NCBI RefSeq assembly: GCF_900109775.1 | Contig: NZ_FOAX01000003.1 | Location: 62,001 to 126,000 of the forward strand | Direction of reading: 5' to 3' | DNA: 64,000 bases | Source of the DNA: Pseudoxanthomonas sp. GM95 | GTDB taxonomy: Bacteria > Pseudomonadota > Gammaproteobacteria > Xanthomonadales > Xanthomonadaceae | In this document: one piece after another, positions 10,590-19,596 of the stretch | Layout of the letters: every line of letters starts with the position of its first letter | Numbering within the stretch: position 1 is the stretch's first letter | Position numbers and translations under genes: made by a program | The notes under the pieces: model-generated | Databases searched by the model: none | Told to the model about the DNA's origin: nothing | The model's input: the letters and a program-made list of their open reading frames with translations, nothing else

Positions 10590-10976
10590 ATGTACAAGCG
10601 CACGATAGCCCTGCTGTTCCTGCTGCACACCATCTCGCCTTCAGCAGCTGCTGCCCCAAGCGAGACAGAGCCGCTGGTGGTCGAATCGTCCAAGGTGAGC
10701 AGCTACTGGACAGCAGATCCTCGTCCTTTCAGTCCTGCCGGGGTCACGCAGCTGCGCGGCGTCAAGTCGACCGAAGTTGAGGTCGCCTACACCATCAACA
10801 AGAATGGCAAGGTCACTGATGTCGAAGTGCTCAGCGCCAAGCCTGAGAACACGAACGCGACCTGGGCCGTGCGCGCCATCAAGGCGAGCCGCTTCATCGC
10901 CAGCGCCTCCAATGCCGATCACACGCCTATTCGCTCGACGGCGACGGTCACGCTGAACGCAGAATCCGCCAACTGA
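10590..10976 (+). CDS. Small exported TonB-C-terminal-like protein
   Basis: A 128-residue protein with a signal peptide (MYKRTIALLFLLHTISPSAAAA) and one domain resembling the TonB C-terminal fold: EVEVAYTINKNGKVTDVEVLSAKP, then a helix ending AIKASRFIA and a last strand. Because it lacks a TonB-type retained anchor and proline-rich spacer, it is probably a free periplasmic protein rather than a functioning TonB. The ATG at 10590 is chosen because the signal peptide starts there; a longer frame opens upstream without similarity. The gene stands alone between tetR and the convergent epimerase gene. Confidence 0.7.
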   Translation: MYKRTIALLFLLHTISPSAAAAPSETEPLVVESSKVSSYWTADPRPFSPAGVTQLRGVKSTEVEVAYTINKNGKVTDVEVLSAKPENTNATWAVRAIKASRFIASASNADHTPIRSTATVTLNAESAN

Positions 10977-11020
10977 GCGCGTTACCGACAGATCGCCTGT
11001 CGGCAACGCACTCTGGGCGC

Positions 11021-12232
11021 CTACTTGGCGACGCTGAAGCGGTACGCCGTGGTCTGCGTATAGGTCTGGCCCGGATCCAGGCGCGTGCTGGGGAACGCCG
11101 GCTGGTTGGGGCTGTCGGGGAAGTGCTGGGCTTCCAGCGCCAGCGCGCTCCAGTGCATGTAGGTCTTGCCGCCCTTGCCGCCGTCAATGCGGTCGATGAA
11201 GTTCGACGTGTACATCTGCATGCCCGGCTCGGTGGTGGTGACGGTCATGACGCGGCCGGTGGTCGGCTCGGACACCACCACCGCCGCCGGTGCATCCGCG
11301 CCGGCCCTGTCCAACACCCAGTTGAAGTCGTAGCCGCCCTGCTTGGGCTCGGCGTGCTTGAGGTCGGCGTTGTCTTCCTTGATGCGTGCGCCGATGGCGG
11401 TGGGCTTACGGAAGTCCAGCGGCGTGCCTTCCACCGACGCCAGCTTGCCGGTCGGGATCAGCTGCGCGTCGGCTGCGGTGTATTGGGCCGCGTTGATCTG
11501 CACGATGTGATCCAGCACCGATTCGGCACCGGCGCCGGCCAGGTTGAAGTAGGCGTGGCTGGTGAGGTTGAGCACCGTCGGCTTGTCGGTGGTGGCCTTG
11601 TAGTCCAGCTTCAGGCCATCGGCTTCCAGCGTATAGACCACGGTGACATCGAGGTTGCCGGGGAAGCCCATCTCGCCATCGACCGAGCGGTAGTGCAGGG
11701 CCACGGACGGCGTGCCGTCGGTGGCCGGCGTGGCCTCCCACAGTTTCGTCGCGAAGCCTTCCGGCCCACCGTGCAGCGCGTTGCCGTTGTTGTTGGGCGG
11801 GATCTGGTAGGCCTTGCCGTCGAGGGTGAACCTGCCCTTGGCGATGCGGTTGCCATAGCGGCCGATCAACGCGCCGAAGTTGGTGTTGACGCTCGCGCTG
11901 TCCTTCAGATAGCCGTCCAGCGTGTCGTAGCCCAGCACCACGTCATCGGGCTTACCGTTGCGGTCGGGCACGTTGAGCGACTGGATGATGCCGCCATAGG
12001 TGAGGATCGAAGCGGTCAGCCCGTGGCCGTTGTCTAGGGTAAATTTCTGCACCGCGCGACCATCGGGCAGCTTGCCGAACTCGCTGGACGCCACATGCGG
12101 CGTGTCCGCCGGCGCGCTGGTGGCCGGCGTCGCGGCCGTGCCATCGTGCAGGGCCGTCGCCTGCGGCGCATCTGCTGGCTTGCATCCACACACACCGGCA
12201 GCCACCACGGCCGCCATCACTGCACCACGCAT
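11021..12232 (-). CDS. Aldose 1-epimerase (galactose mutarotase), predicted lipoprotein
   Basis: A 403-residue GalM-type mutarotase interconverting the alpha and beta anomers of aldoses. The catalytic framework is visible: substrate-binding GRYGNRIAKGRF, catalytic His in NGNALHGGPEGF, second His in LTSHAYFNL, and the general-base Glu region after QGGYDFNW with EPGMQMYTSNF. The N-terminus is a short hydrophobic signal ending in VCGC, which fits a lipoprotein cleavage site, so the enzyme should sit in the periplasm on a membrane anchor, unlike cytoplasmic GalM. The start at 12232 follows a very purine-rich GGGAGGGGGAG site. The proximity to trehalase and glucanase genes fits extracellular sugar use. 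Confidence 0.9.
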   Translation of the reverse strand: MRGAVMAAVVAAGVCGCKPADAPQATALHDGTAATPATSAPADTPHVASSEFGKLPDGRAVQKFTLDNGHGLTASILTYGGIIQSLNVPDRNGKPDDVVLGYDTLDGYLKDSASVNTNFGALIGRYGNRIAKGRFTLDGKAYQIPPNNNGNALHGGPEGFATKLWEATPATDGTPSVALHYRSVDGEMGFPGNLDVTVVYTLEADGLKLDYKATTDKPTVLNLTSHAYFNLAGAGAESVLDHIVQINAAQYTAADAQLIPTGKLASVEGTPLDFRKPTAIGARIKEDNADLKHAEPKQGGYDFNWVLDRAGADAPAAVVVSEPTTGRVMTVTTTEPGMQMYTSNFIDRIDGGKGGKTYMHWSALALEAQHFPDSPNQPAFPSTRLDPGQTYTQTTAYRFSVAK

Positions 12233-12309
12233 CGCATTCTCCCCCTCCCAAGTCGAAGGAGCGAGTCTGCGCGAGCCGATGCAAAACATTGGTTAAGGCG
12301 CGACACCCG

Positions 12310-13173
12310 TCAGCGTCGCGGATCGGGCGGCGGCAGTTCATCGCGCACATGCAGGAAGCGGGCGAACCGCGGCAAACCCTTCGACGTCATCCCGTTGTAG
12401 CGATACGTCACCCACGCACCCACCGGCGGCGGCGCGGCGCGCTGCGCATCGGTGAAGCCGCCGCCGATGCGGAACTGGCGCCCATCCGGCAATTGCACCA
12501 GCAGCGCGCCCAGCATGCCGACGTACTTGCCCTTGCCCGGCGCGTGGCCGACCACGCGCGCTTCGGCATCCTCATACGGCTTGTACTTGAGCAGCGTATC
12601 GCTGCGCCCCACCGCATAACGCGCATCGCGTCGCTGCAGCATCAGCCCTTCGCCGCCGGCGCTGACGACGCGGGCCAGTTCGGCATCCAGCGCAGGCTTG
12701 TCGGCGAAGCGCCGCTGCGGCACCACGCGCAGCTGATCGTTGCCGCTCGTCTTGACCAAGGCCTGCAGCTTGGCCACGCGCGCCTCGAATGGCCCCGCAT
12801 CGCCCGGCAGATCGAACAACATGAAATGCAGCGTGCGCCACGCGGGATCGGCCGGATTCCCCGCGCGGATCAGCCCGCTGGCCGCATCGAACTGCCCGCG
12901 CGCGATCCACAGCTCGCCATCCAGCGGCGCCTTCGGCCAGCCGCGAGTGAACCAGGCCGGCGCCGCGATCCGCGCCCCACCCCGCGTCCACAGCGCCTGC
13001 CCATCCCAGCGCCCGCGCACGCCATCGAGCTTCTCGCTGACCAGGTAATCGGCCACCGCCACTTGCCCGTGATAACGGGTGGCCAGCATCAGGCGTGGGG
13101 GTTCGGCGGCGTGCACGATCGCAACCGGACCCATCAGGCACATCGCCAACAGCAACCCTGCCAGTCCACGCAT
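12310..13173 (-). CDS. Exported minimal ATP-dependent DNA ligase (LigE-like)
   Basis: A 287-residue ATP-dependent DNA ligase of the smallest kind: an adenylation domain followed by an OB-fold, with no extra DNA-binding domains. The AMP-accepting Lys48 is in SEKLDGVRGRW (KxDG motif I), DGELW is a motif III element, GGEGLMLQ is motif IV, and LLKYKPY is motif V (KxK). An N-terminal hydrophobic signal ends with VHA-A near residue 23, so the protein is predicted to be periplasmic. Such signal-bearing ligases are known in several proteobacteria and have been linked to incoming or extracellular DNA. AAGGAG lies 8 nt before the start at 13173. No competence gene is adjacent. Confidence 0.88.
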   Translation of the reverse strand: MRGLAGLLLAMCLMGPVAIVHAAEPPRLMLATRYHGQVAVADYLVSEKLDGVRGRWDGQALWTRGGARIAAPAWFTRGWPKAPLDGELWIARGQFDAASGLIRAGNPADPAWRTLHFMLFDLPGDAGPFEARVAKLQALVKTSGNDQLRVVPQRRFADKPALDAELARVVSAGGEGLMLQRRDARYAVGRSDTLLKYKPYEDAEARVVGHAPGKGKYVGMLGALLVQLPDGRQFRIGGGFTDAQRAAPPPVGAWVTYRYNGMTSKGLPRFARFLHVRDELPPPDPRR

Positions 13174-13363
13174 TGCCTTGCTCCTTCGGATTCCATTCCG
13201 GTCACCAGCATCGCGCCTTCCGCACAGCGCGGCCATCGGCATACGGCGCGCGGGCCTGTAGGACAACGCCGCGTCTTCCATCGGCCAGCACAGTCCGTAT
13301 GATCGGCGGCGATCCGGGCCCGCAACGCGCGCGCCGGACACAGGGACGAACATCGGGGACAAC

Positions 13364-14152
13364 ATGAAGCGAATTTTTCTTGCACTGGCCGCCACGGCAA
13401 GCGTAACCGGCTGCACCGTGGTCAAGGTCGATCCGGGCCAGGAGGCTGTGCTGATCGACCGGCCGCGCGTATTCGGCGATGGCGGCATCCGTGATGAGAC
13501 GATCAAGCCAGGCCTGGCCTACACGTGGCTGACCACCGATGCGATCGTGGTCGATGTCAGCCCGCAGGTTCTGTCGGTGTCCTTCGATGACTTTTCCTCG
13601 TCGGACAACATCCTGCTGGACTTCGAAACCACCATCCAATACCGGGTGACCAATGCACCCAAGCTGCTGCGTAAGTTCGGCCCGGACTGGTTCAAGAACA
13701 ACATCCGCAGCCAGTACGCGGCGATCGTGCGCGACCAGGTCAAGCGCTTCGACATGACCAGCATGATGAGCGACGTGGCCACCGCGCAGCGCATCGATGA
13801 CGCGGTCACCGACGCCATCCGCAAGGTGGTCAAGGACCAGGGCCTGGACGTGGAGATCATGAACATCACCCTGGGTCGGGCCAAGCCCAATCCGGACGTA
13901 CTGCAGCAGATGAACCTCACCGCCGCCCAACAGCAGCGAGTTAAGACACTGATCGAGGCCACCAACGCCGAGCTGCAGCGCGCCAAGGAACAGAAGGCGA
14001 TGGCCGATGCCGATAACGCCTACCGCAACGCGATGAATCTCTCGCCCGAGCAATACCTTGCCCGCCAGATCGCAGAGATCAATGCCGAAGCGTGCACCAA
14101 GGCTGCGGCCTGTTACGTGGTGCCCAACGGCACCAGCGTCGTCGCCAAGTAA
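13364..14152 (+). CDS. SPFH/band-7 domain lipoprotein
   Basis: A 262-residue protein with a lipoprotein signal (SVTGC, Cys17) followed by an SPFH/prohibitin-like domain: VDPGQEAVLIDRP, TIQYRVTNAPKLL, and the helical stretch with MSDVATAQRIDDAVTDAIRK. A long amphipathic helix rich in Ala, Gln and Glu (LTAAQQQRVKTLIEATNAEL) suggests oligomerisation. Most SPFH proteins use a transmembrane or hairpin anchor, so a lipid anchor is unusual and places the domain in the periplasm. The gene is alone, its start divergent from the ligase gene, and it converges on the transporter gene 21 bp downstream. A hairpin (CGCGGAT/ATCCGCG, 14168-14187) spans that junction. The role is unknown. Confidence 0.78.
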   Translation: MKRIFLALAATASVTGCTVVKVDPGQEAVLIDRPRVFGDGGIRDETIKPGLAYTWLTTDAIVVDVSPQVLSVSFDDFSSSDNILLDFETTIQYRVTNAPKLLRKFGPDWFKNNIRSQYAAIVRDQVKRFDMTSMMSDVATAQRIDDAVTDAIRKVVKDQGLDVEIMNITLGRAKPNPDVLQQMNLTAAQQQRVKTLIEATNAELQRAKEQKAMADADNAYRNAMNLSPEQYLARQIAEINAEACTKAAACYVVPNGTSVVAK

Positions 14153-14173
14153 TGCAGATGCGCCAGGCGCGGA

Positions 14174-15049
14174 TCAGACGATCCGCGTCTTGCGCCGCCA
14201 GCTGGTGACCTGGCCCCAGCGGATGAAAGTGACCAGGCCCGAGCCGAGGATCAGGGCGATGCCCACGCCGGTGATCCAGTCCAGCTTGCTGTGGAACAGC
14301 CAGGCGCCGAAGCCGATCGCCCACAGCATCTGGCTGTACTGGGTGGGCGCCACCGCGCTCACCGGCGCCAGCCGCGTGGAATACATCATCAGGATCGCGG
14401 CCAGCCCGGCCAACAGGCCGTAGCCGGCGATCATCAGCCACTGCCACGCGCTGGGCCAGACGAAGTACGGCAGCATCAGGATGCCGCCCATCACCAGCGG
14501 GCCGATCACGCCGGCGCCGTAGAGCGTGATGCGCTTTTCGTCCGGGCCGGCCATGCGCAGGCTGATTACCGAGACCGCGCCGGTCAGGCCGCAGATGATC
14601 GCAGCCACGTGGCCTTCGCTCAGCGTGCGGAAGCCCGGCCGCAGCACCACCAGCACGCCGATGAAGCCCACCACCACCGCCGTCCAGCGACGCCAGTGCA
14701 CTTCCTCGCGCAGCAGCATCACCGACAGCACGGTGACGAAGATCGGCATCAGGAAGATCAGCGCGAACGCCTCGGCCATCGACAGGTGGGTGAAGGCAAT
14801 CACCGAGGTCAGGTTGCCGGTGGCGCCGCAGAACGCGCGCAGCAGCCACACGGTCGGCTTCCTGGCGATCACCACGTCGCGCCAGCGGTCGTCGGGCTTC
14901 TTCAGGAACGGGATCGCGGTCAGCATCAGCAGCGCGCCGAAGAACACCAGCTCATAGGACGGCAGCGTGCCTTCCAGCAGTTTCACAAACGCATCGCTGA
15001 TGGAATAGGCCGCGTAACACGCAAAGCCGAGCAGCACACCCTTGAGCAT
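14174..15049 (-). CDS. EamA/DMT-family transporter
   Basis: A 291-residue integral membrane protein with about ten hydrophobic segments arranged as two repeated EamA halves, typical of drug/metabolite transporters in the inner membrane. Recognisable elements are ATGNLTSVIAFTHLSMAEAFAL at the fourth helix region and LREEVHWRRWTAVVVGFIGV just after. These carriers commonly export amino acids or metabolites, but the substrate cannot be read from the sequence. The Met at 15049 follows a GGAATCGAG site; upstream codons give no membrane segment. It converges on the SPFH lipoprotein gene. Confidence 0.82.
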   Translation of the reverse strand: MLKGVLLGFACYAAYSISDAFVKLLEGTLPSYELVFFGALLMLTAIPFLKKPDDRWRDVVIARKPTVWLLRAFCGATGNLTSVIAFTHLSMAEAFALIFLMPIFVTVLSVMLLREEVHWRRWTAVVVGFIGVLVVLRPGFRTLSEGHVAAIICGLTGAVSVISLRMAGPDEKRITLYGAGVIGPLVMGGILMLPYFVWPSAWQWLMIAGYGLLAGLAAILMMYSTRLAPVSAVAPTQYSQMLWAIGFGAWLFHSKLDWITGVGIALILGSGLVTFIRWGQVTSWRRKTRIV

Positions 15050-15168
15050 CTCGATTCCCGAACCGGCGCCAGCCCGCACGACGCGTGCAGGCCACAGCGG
15101 CACAGTATGCGGCGTGCCGCGATCTGCCTGGCAACTGCGCTGCGGGTTTTACAGCAGGCGCGCGGCGC

Positions 15169-16830
15169 TTAGGGCTGGCGCGGCGGCGCGGGCGCGGCAT
15201 ACAGATCCAGCAGCCGCAAGGTGACGCCGTTGGTCCAGCCAAAGCCATCCTGGTTGGGATACTCGCCACCGCCGCCACTGGCCGTGCCGGTGGCATCGAC
15301 GTCGTACTTCTCGGTGAGCTTGTGCTCACGATCGAACACCGCCTGCACGCGCGACAGGAAACGGCGTCCAATGTTCTCGGCCAACGCGGCCTGCCCGTGG
15401 CGACGCAGGCCGGCGACCGCGACCCACTGCAACGGCGCCCAGCCGTTGGGCGCGTCCCATTGCTGGCCACTGTGGACCGCCGTGGTCGCCAGGCCGCCTG
15501 GCCGCAGCAGCTGCGCCTCGATGGCCTTGGCAGTTTGTGTCGCACGTGCGGGCGAAGCGATGCCGGCGAACAGCGGGAAGGCCGTGGCCGCGGTCACCTG
15601 CTTGCGCGGCGCCTGCGTGCGCAGATCGTAATCAGCGTAATAGCCGGCCGGATTCCAGAGATAACGCTCGATCGCGGCCTTGCGCTGCGTGGCCTTGCCG
15701 GCGTAATCGATCGTGCAGTCGGCCGGCGCGGTCTTGCAGGCCGCGGCCAGCGTGGTTTCCAGGTGATACAGCAGGCTGTTGAGGTCCACCGGCACGATCT
15801 GGGTGGTGTGGATGCTGGAGAGCTTCTGCGGATCGTCCAGCCAGCGGCTGGAAAAATCCCAGCCCGACTCGGCCGCCGCGCGCAGGTCGCGATAGACCTC
15901 GTCGGCCGGGCGCGTGTCGCGCGCCTCGGCTGCCGTCTTGAGGTCGTGCGCCCAGGCCTCCTGGCGCGGCGTGTCGCGATCGTCCCAGTAGCGGTTGAGC
16001 ACGCTGCCGTCGGCCAGCTTCACCACGCGCGCCGATGCGGCGCCGGGCTTCAGGCCCTCGGCACCGCGCATCCAGTACGCGTACTCGGCCTGCAACTGCG
16101 GCAGGTAGCGGCGATAGACTGCCTCGCCACGGCGCGTGGCTTCGTCGCTGACCATCCAGGCGAAGAACGGCGGCTGCGAACGACTCAGGTAATAGCTGCG
16201 CGTGCCGTTGGGGATGTGGCCGTAGGTGTCGATCTGGTAGGCGAAGTTATCCAGCATCTGCCGCGCCAGATCGTCATGCCCGCTCTCAGCCAACCCCAGC
16301 ATCGTGAAGTACGAATCCCAGTAGTACACCTCGCGGAAACGCCCGCCCGGCACCACCGTCGGCTCGGGCAGTGACAACGCACTGCTGTGCGGCGGCACGT
16401 CGGTGAAGCGGCGCGTCAGCACCGGCCATAGCCCGTCGATATGCGCGCGCAGCGTGGTGTCCTGGCGGATCGCCGGCACCTGGATCGGTGGATCCTCGGC
16501 GAAATTGTCGGCAACGAAGCGCTTCAGGTCGAAGCCCGGCGCGGCGCGCTGGGCCAGGTAGTCGGCTTCGATGCGGGCTGGATCGCGGCGCGCGGTCATG
16601 TCGACGAAATGCTTCTGGTCTTCGAACACCTGTGCGGTCTGCACCGCATCGAACAACTGCGGATACAGCTGGTCAGGCGTCGCGGGCGCAGCGGTTGAGG
16701 GCGATGCGACAGCGCCGGGCACTGCAACGGCCAACGCAGCCTCGCGCGGCGCACTGGCACAAGAAGCCAGCAGGCCGGACAACGTCAGGCTCAGGATCGA
16801 GAACGAACAACGCGACTGGGATGGCTTCAT
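15169..16830 (-). CDS. treA: Alpha,alpha-trehalase (GH37), predicted exported lipoprotein
   Basis: A 553-residue GH37 trehalase splitting trehalose into two glucose molecules. Both family signatures are present: PGGRFREVYYWDSY at residues 161-174 and QWDAPNGWAP at 457-466. The Gly-rich GGGGEYPNQDGFGWTNG near the C-terminus is the third conserved block. The N-terminus is a signal peptide with LLASC (Cys24), suggesting a lipid-anchored periplasmic enzyme rather than a soluble TreA. It follows a TonB-dependent receptor gene on the same strand, separated by 88 bp that contain a strong hairpin. Uptake of trehalose-like oligosaccharides by the receptor and splitting in the periplasm is a reasonable inference. 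Confidence 0.95.
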   Translation of the reverse strand: MKPSQSRCSFSILSLTLSGLLASCASAPREAALAVAVPGAVASPSTAAPATPDQLYPQLFDAVQTAQVFEDQKHFVDMTARRDPARIEADYLAQRAAPGFDLKRFVADNFAEDPPIQVPAIRQDTTLRAHIDGLWPVLTRRFTDVPPHSSALSLPEPTVVPGGRFREVYYWDSYFTMLGLAESGHDDLARQMLDNFAYQIDTYGHIPNGTRSYYLSRSQPPFFAWMVSDEATRRGEAVYRRYLPQLQAEYAYWMRGAEGLKPGAASARVVKLADGSVLNRYWDDRDTPRQEAWAHDLKTAAEARDTRPADEVYRDLRAAAESGWDFSSRWLDDPQKLSSIHTTQIVPVDLNSLLYHLETTLAAACKTAPADCTIDYAGKATQRKAAIERYLWNPAGYYADYDLRTQAPRKQVTAATAFPLFAGIASPARATQTAKAIEAQLLRPGGLATTAVHSGQQWDAPNGWAPLQWVAVAGLRRHGQAALAENIGRRFLSRVQAVFDREHKLTEKYDVDATGTASGGGGEYPNQDGFGWTNGVTLRLLDLYAAPAPPRQP

Positions 16831-16873
16831 GCGACTCGCACGGCAGTGACCGGATGGGGAAGATGTACGTCGG

Positions 16874-16910
16874 CACGCGTGGCCCGGTTGTGATGGCCGG
16901 GCCACGCGTG
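16874..16910. repeat. 14-bp perfect inverted repeat between receptor and trehalase genes
   Basis: CACGCGTGGCCCGG and its exact complement, separated by 9 nt, lie 8 bp past the stop of the TonB-dependent receptor gene. There is no T-tract on either strand. It could end most receptor transcripts, stabilise their 3' end, or set the expression ratio between receptor and trehalase. Confidence 0.6.
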
Positions 16911-16918
16911 GCGCCAGA

Positions 16919-19309
16919 TCACCAGCGATAGGCCAGCGACATCTGGTACTGGCGCCCGGCGATGGGCCGACCCATGAATACGCCGTTAGTCGCCCCGCCC
17001 GGCACGCGCACGTTGCCTTCGGTCAGGCCCAGCGTGTTGGTGACGTTGCTGCCGCTGGCGGTGACTTCCCAGTGGTCGCCCACGTGCAGGCTCGCACCAA
17101 GATCGACCATGTCGTACGACGGCAGTTTCTGCGCATTGGCCAGATCGGCGAAGCGATCGCCCACGTACGAGTAGGTGGCAAACAGCTTGAGGTCACCGAA
17201 CGGCAGCATCCAGTAATAGCTCGGCGTGAGGCGGAACTGCTTCTTGGGCTGGCGCATGACCTGGTTGCCGGTGAATTCCTGGTAGTTCTTGTACTTGCCG
17301 TCCAGCCATACGCCGGTGCCGGCCAGCTCGAAGCCGCCGAACGGCCGGATCGCGCCTTCCACTTCCACACCATAGGCACGCGAATCGCCGACCGTGGTGA
17401 AATTATCGCCATTGGCCAGGAAGGCCTGGAACGGCGAATTCTTGAACTTGTTGTAGAACGCGGTCAGGTACAGGTCGTAGAACTGGCTGCCGGACTTCAG
17501 GCCCAGCTCGTACTGATCCACTTCCTGCACCTTGTTGTTGCCGTCGCGCAGGTTGTCGAAGCCGGGAAACTTCAAGCCCGAGTTGGCGCGCCCGAACAGG
17601 CTGAACTGCTCGTTGAGCTTCAGGTTCATGCCCACCGTCCAAGAGAACTTCCGGTCGGTCTGGTCATAGTGGGTCATCTCGGGCAGCGAGATGGACGTGG
17701 CGTTGTCGTAAAGCGTGTCTGGATTGCCATCCAGGTCGATCGTGGCCGTGTCGTGCACATCGCCGGTGACCTGCTGCTGCTCGTAGCGCGCGCCCAGGTC
17801 CAGGCGCAGGCGCTCGTTAAGTTGCCATTCGTCGGCGACGAAGGCGGCAATGTTCTCGCCTTCGAAATCCTCGCGCAGGGCGAAGGTCGAGGTGCCGGAC
17901 TGGCCATTCAGCGTGACCTGGCGGCCATCGTCCAGGGTCACGTCGACCAGTCGCGCGTTGTTCTCTGCCGTCATCAGCATGTTGTTGCCGAGGAACCACT
18001 GGTCGCGCGAGGAATACTTCGCGTAGTAGATGCCGAAGGTCAGCGTGTTGCCGCTGAACAGTTCGCGGCTCAGGCGCAGGTCGTTGGTGAACGAGGACAG
18101 GTGCTTGTCCACCACCCACCAGCCGGCTTCCAGCACCTGCTGGTTCGGATCGACCACGCCGCCGCCGTTGGTATAGGTGCCTACGCCGGTGCCACCTTTG
18201 CCGGCAATGAAGTCGGCCAACGTGGTCGGCGCATTGCCGGTGAACAGCGCATTGGTCGGCGCCTCGCCGCCCATCACGTTGAAGCGGTCAGCGATCGTCC
18301 AGTCGCCTACCTGCCAGTCCAGCGCGCCGCCGAACAGGTCGATGTTGACGCCGCGCCCATCGGCCAAGTCGCGGGTGATGGTCTGGCCGTTGGGGCCGAT
18401 CGGCAGCGTGACGTGGCGCAGTTCGCGGCTCATCAGCGTGCCGGTCTGCGCGTCCAGGCCCGGGAAGCTGGACAGGTCACGCCCGTCGTTGCGCGACAGC
18501 AGCGGGATCGCGGTGTAGAACGCGTTGTTGTCGTCCAGATGGCGCGCGTAGAAGGTCATCGAGCCGCTGTCCCAGCGCTTGGCCAGCGTCGCGCTGAACT
18601 GCCCGCCCTTGTCGGCATCGAATTGCGGATCGCGCACGCCATCGGTCTTGCGGAAGAAGCCGCCGACGCTGCCGTACCAGCCATTGCCCAGCGGCCCGCC
18701 GGCATAGACATCCACGCGCTGCAGGTTGTCGCTGCCCGTGGTCAGGCGCACGCTGCCCTCGGGCGTGTCCTGGCCGGTTTTCTGGATGAAATTGACGGTG
18801 ATGCCGGCCTGGCCGTTGGAGAAGATCGGGCTGGAGCCACCACGCAGCACTTCCATGCGCTCGATGGTGTCGTCGATGCGGAACAGCGTGGAGTTCTCCA
18901 GGAACGACAGCGTCGGCGGTGGATACAGCGGCGAGCCATCCAGCTGCATGGTCACGAACGGTGCATCGCCTTCCGAGGGCATGCCGCGCACGAAGATGTT
19001 GGCGCCGGTGCCACCGCCGCTGGGCTCGGCCCACACGCCTGGCGTGACCTTCAACAGGTCCGCGGTGCTCTGCGGCACCGCCTCGCGCATCTGCTCGGCG
19101 GTGGCGGTGGTGATGGAGAAGCTGGTATCGCGCTTGCGCAGCCCCTTGAACTGGGCCGTGCCGCTGACCACGACCGTGTCCAGATTGGTGGCCTCCTGCG
19201 AGGAGGACGATGGCGTCTGGGCAGGCGATTCCTGTGCATACACAAGCGGCGATGCGAGGGCGGCGGCGATGGCCAGGGACAGGTGCACGTGGCGCGTGGA
19301 TGCAGTCAT
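16919..19309 (-). CDS. TonB-dependent outer-membrane receptor
   Basis: A 796-residue receptor with a signal peptide (ending VYA-Q near residue 24), a TonB box (LDTVVVSG, about residues 43-50), a plug domain with ADLLKVTPGVWAEPSGG and RIDDTIERMEVLRGGSSP, and a C-terminal 22-strand beta-barrel ending in ...YQMSLAYRW, with the terminal aromatic residue needed for barrel assembly. It imports a large substrate across the outer membrane with energy from TonB. The start at 19309 follows AGGAG; a longer frame with MKKESF is possible. Its place between a beta-1,3-glucanase and a trehalase gene suggests an oligosaccharide substrate rather than a siderophore, but this is inference from context. Confidence 0.93.
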   Translation of the reverse strand: MTASTRHVHLSLAIAAALASPLVYAQESPAQTPSSSSQEATNLDTVVVSGTAQFKGLRKRDTSFSITTATAEQMREAVPQSTADLLKVTPGVWAEPSGGGTGANIFVRGMPSEGDAPFVTMQLDGSPLYPPPTLSFLENSTLFRIDDTIERMEVLRGGSSPIFSNGQAGITVNFIQKTGQDTPEGSVRLTTGSDNLQRVDVYAGGPLGNGWYGSVGGFFRKTDGVRDPQFDADKGGQFSATLAKRWDSGSMTFYARHLDDNNAFYTAIPLLSRNDGRDLSSFPGLDAQTGTLMSRELRHVTLPIGPNGQTITRDLADGRGVNIDLFGGALDWQVGDWTIADRFNVMGGEAPTNALFTGNAPTTLADFIAGKGGTGVGTYTNGGGVVDPNQQVLEAGWWVVDKHLSSFTNDLRLSRELFSGNTLTFGIYYAKYSSRDQWFLGNNMLMTAENNARLVDVTLDDGRQVTLNGQSGTSTFALREDFEGENIAAFVADEWQLNERLRLDLGARYEQQQVTGDVHDTATIDLDGNPDTLYDNATSISLPEMTHYDQTDRKFSWTVGMNLKLNEQFSLFGRANSGLKFPGFDNLRDGNNKVQEVDQYELGLKSGSQFYDLYLTAFYNKFKNSPFQAFLANGDNFTTVGDSRAYGVEVEGAIRPFGGFELAGTGVWLDGKYKNYQEFTGNQVMRQPKKQFRLTPSYYWMLPFGDLKLFATYSYVGDRFADLANAQKLPSYDMVDLGASLHVGDHWEVTASGSNVTNTLGLTEGNVRVPGGATNGVFMGRPIAGRQYQMSLAYRW

Positions 19310-19513
19310 GAAGCTCTCCTTCTTCATTGGGTCCTGCCGCGACGGCACACGCCGATGCGGCCCGATGGCCTGCCCCCTGTGGCTTTCCAAAGCCAGCCTC
19401 GCTGCGCATTGCGGTTGCGCGTGATGCGCTGCGTATCACGCAGCGCGCATCGAGCGAGGCAGTCCGATCATTGACCAGATCGCCCGTGCGGTCATTGTGC
19501 GGCGCGCCACGCG

Positions 19514-19552
19514 CACAAAAAAAGCGTGGACTTCCTCCTGGAAACCCACGCT
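19514..19552 (-). terminator. Rho-independent terminator of the GH64 glucanase gene
   Basis: On the minus strand: stem AGCGTGG/CCACGCT with a 16-nt loop (19523-19552), then a run of seven T. It lies 45 bp after the glucanase stop, so the downstream receptor gene needs its own promoter, located in 19310-19510. Confidence 0.8.
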
Positions 19553-19596
19553 TGCACAAGTCCGCATGACCGGTACGTCAGCGGTCACCGATGGCC

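Noticed and set aside
14168..14187. CGCGGAT/ATCCGCG hairpin as a terminator between the SPFH lipoprotein and EamA genes
   Set aside because: Seven-bp stem without T-tract, partly inside the last codons of the transporter; too weak for a separate feature.
17072..19474. An 800-codon open frame antisense to the TonB-dependent receptor gene
   Set aside because: High-GC codon bias opens the opposite strand; the translated sequence is Arg/Ala/Val/Gln/His-rich with no family features, while the sense strand is a clear receptor.
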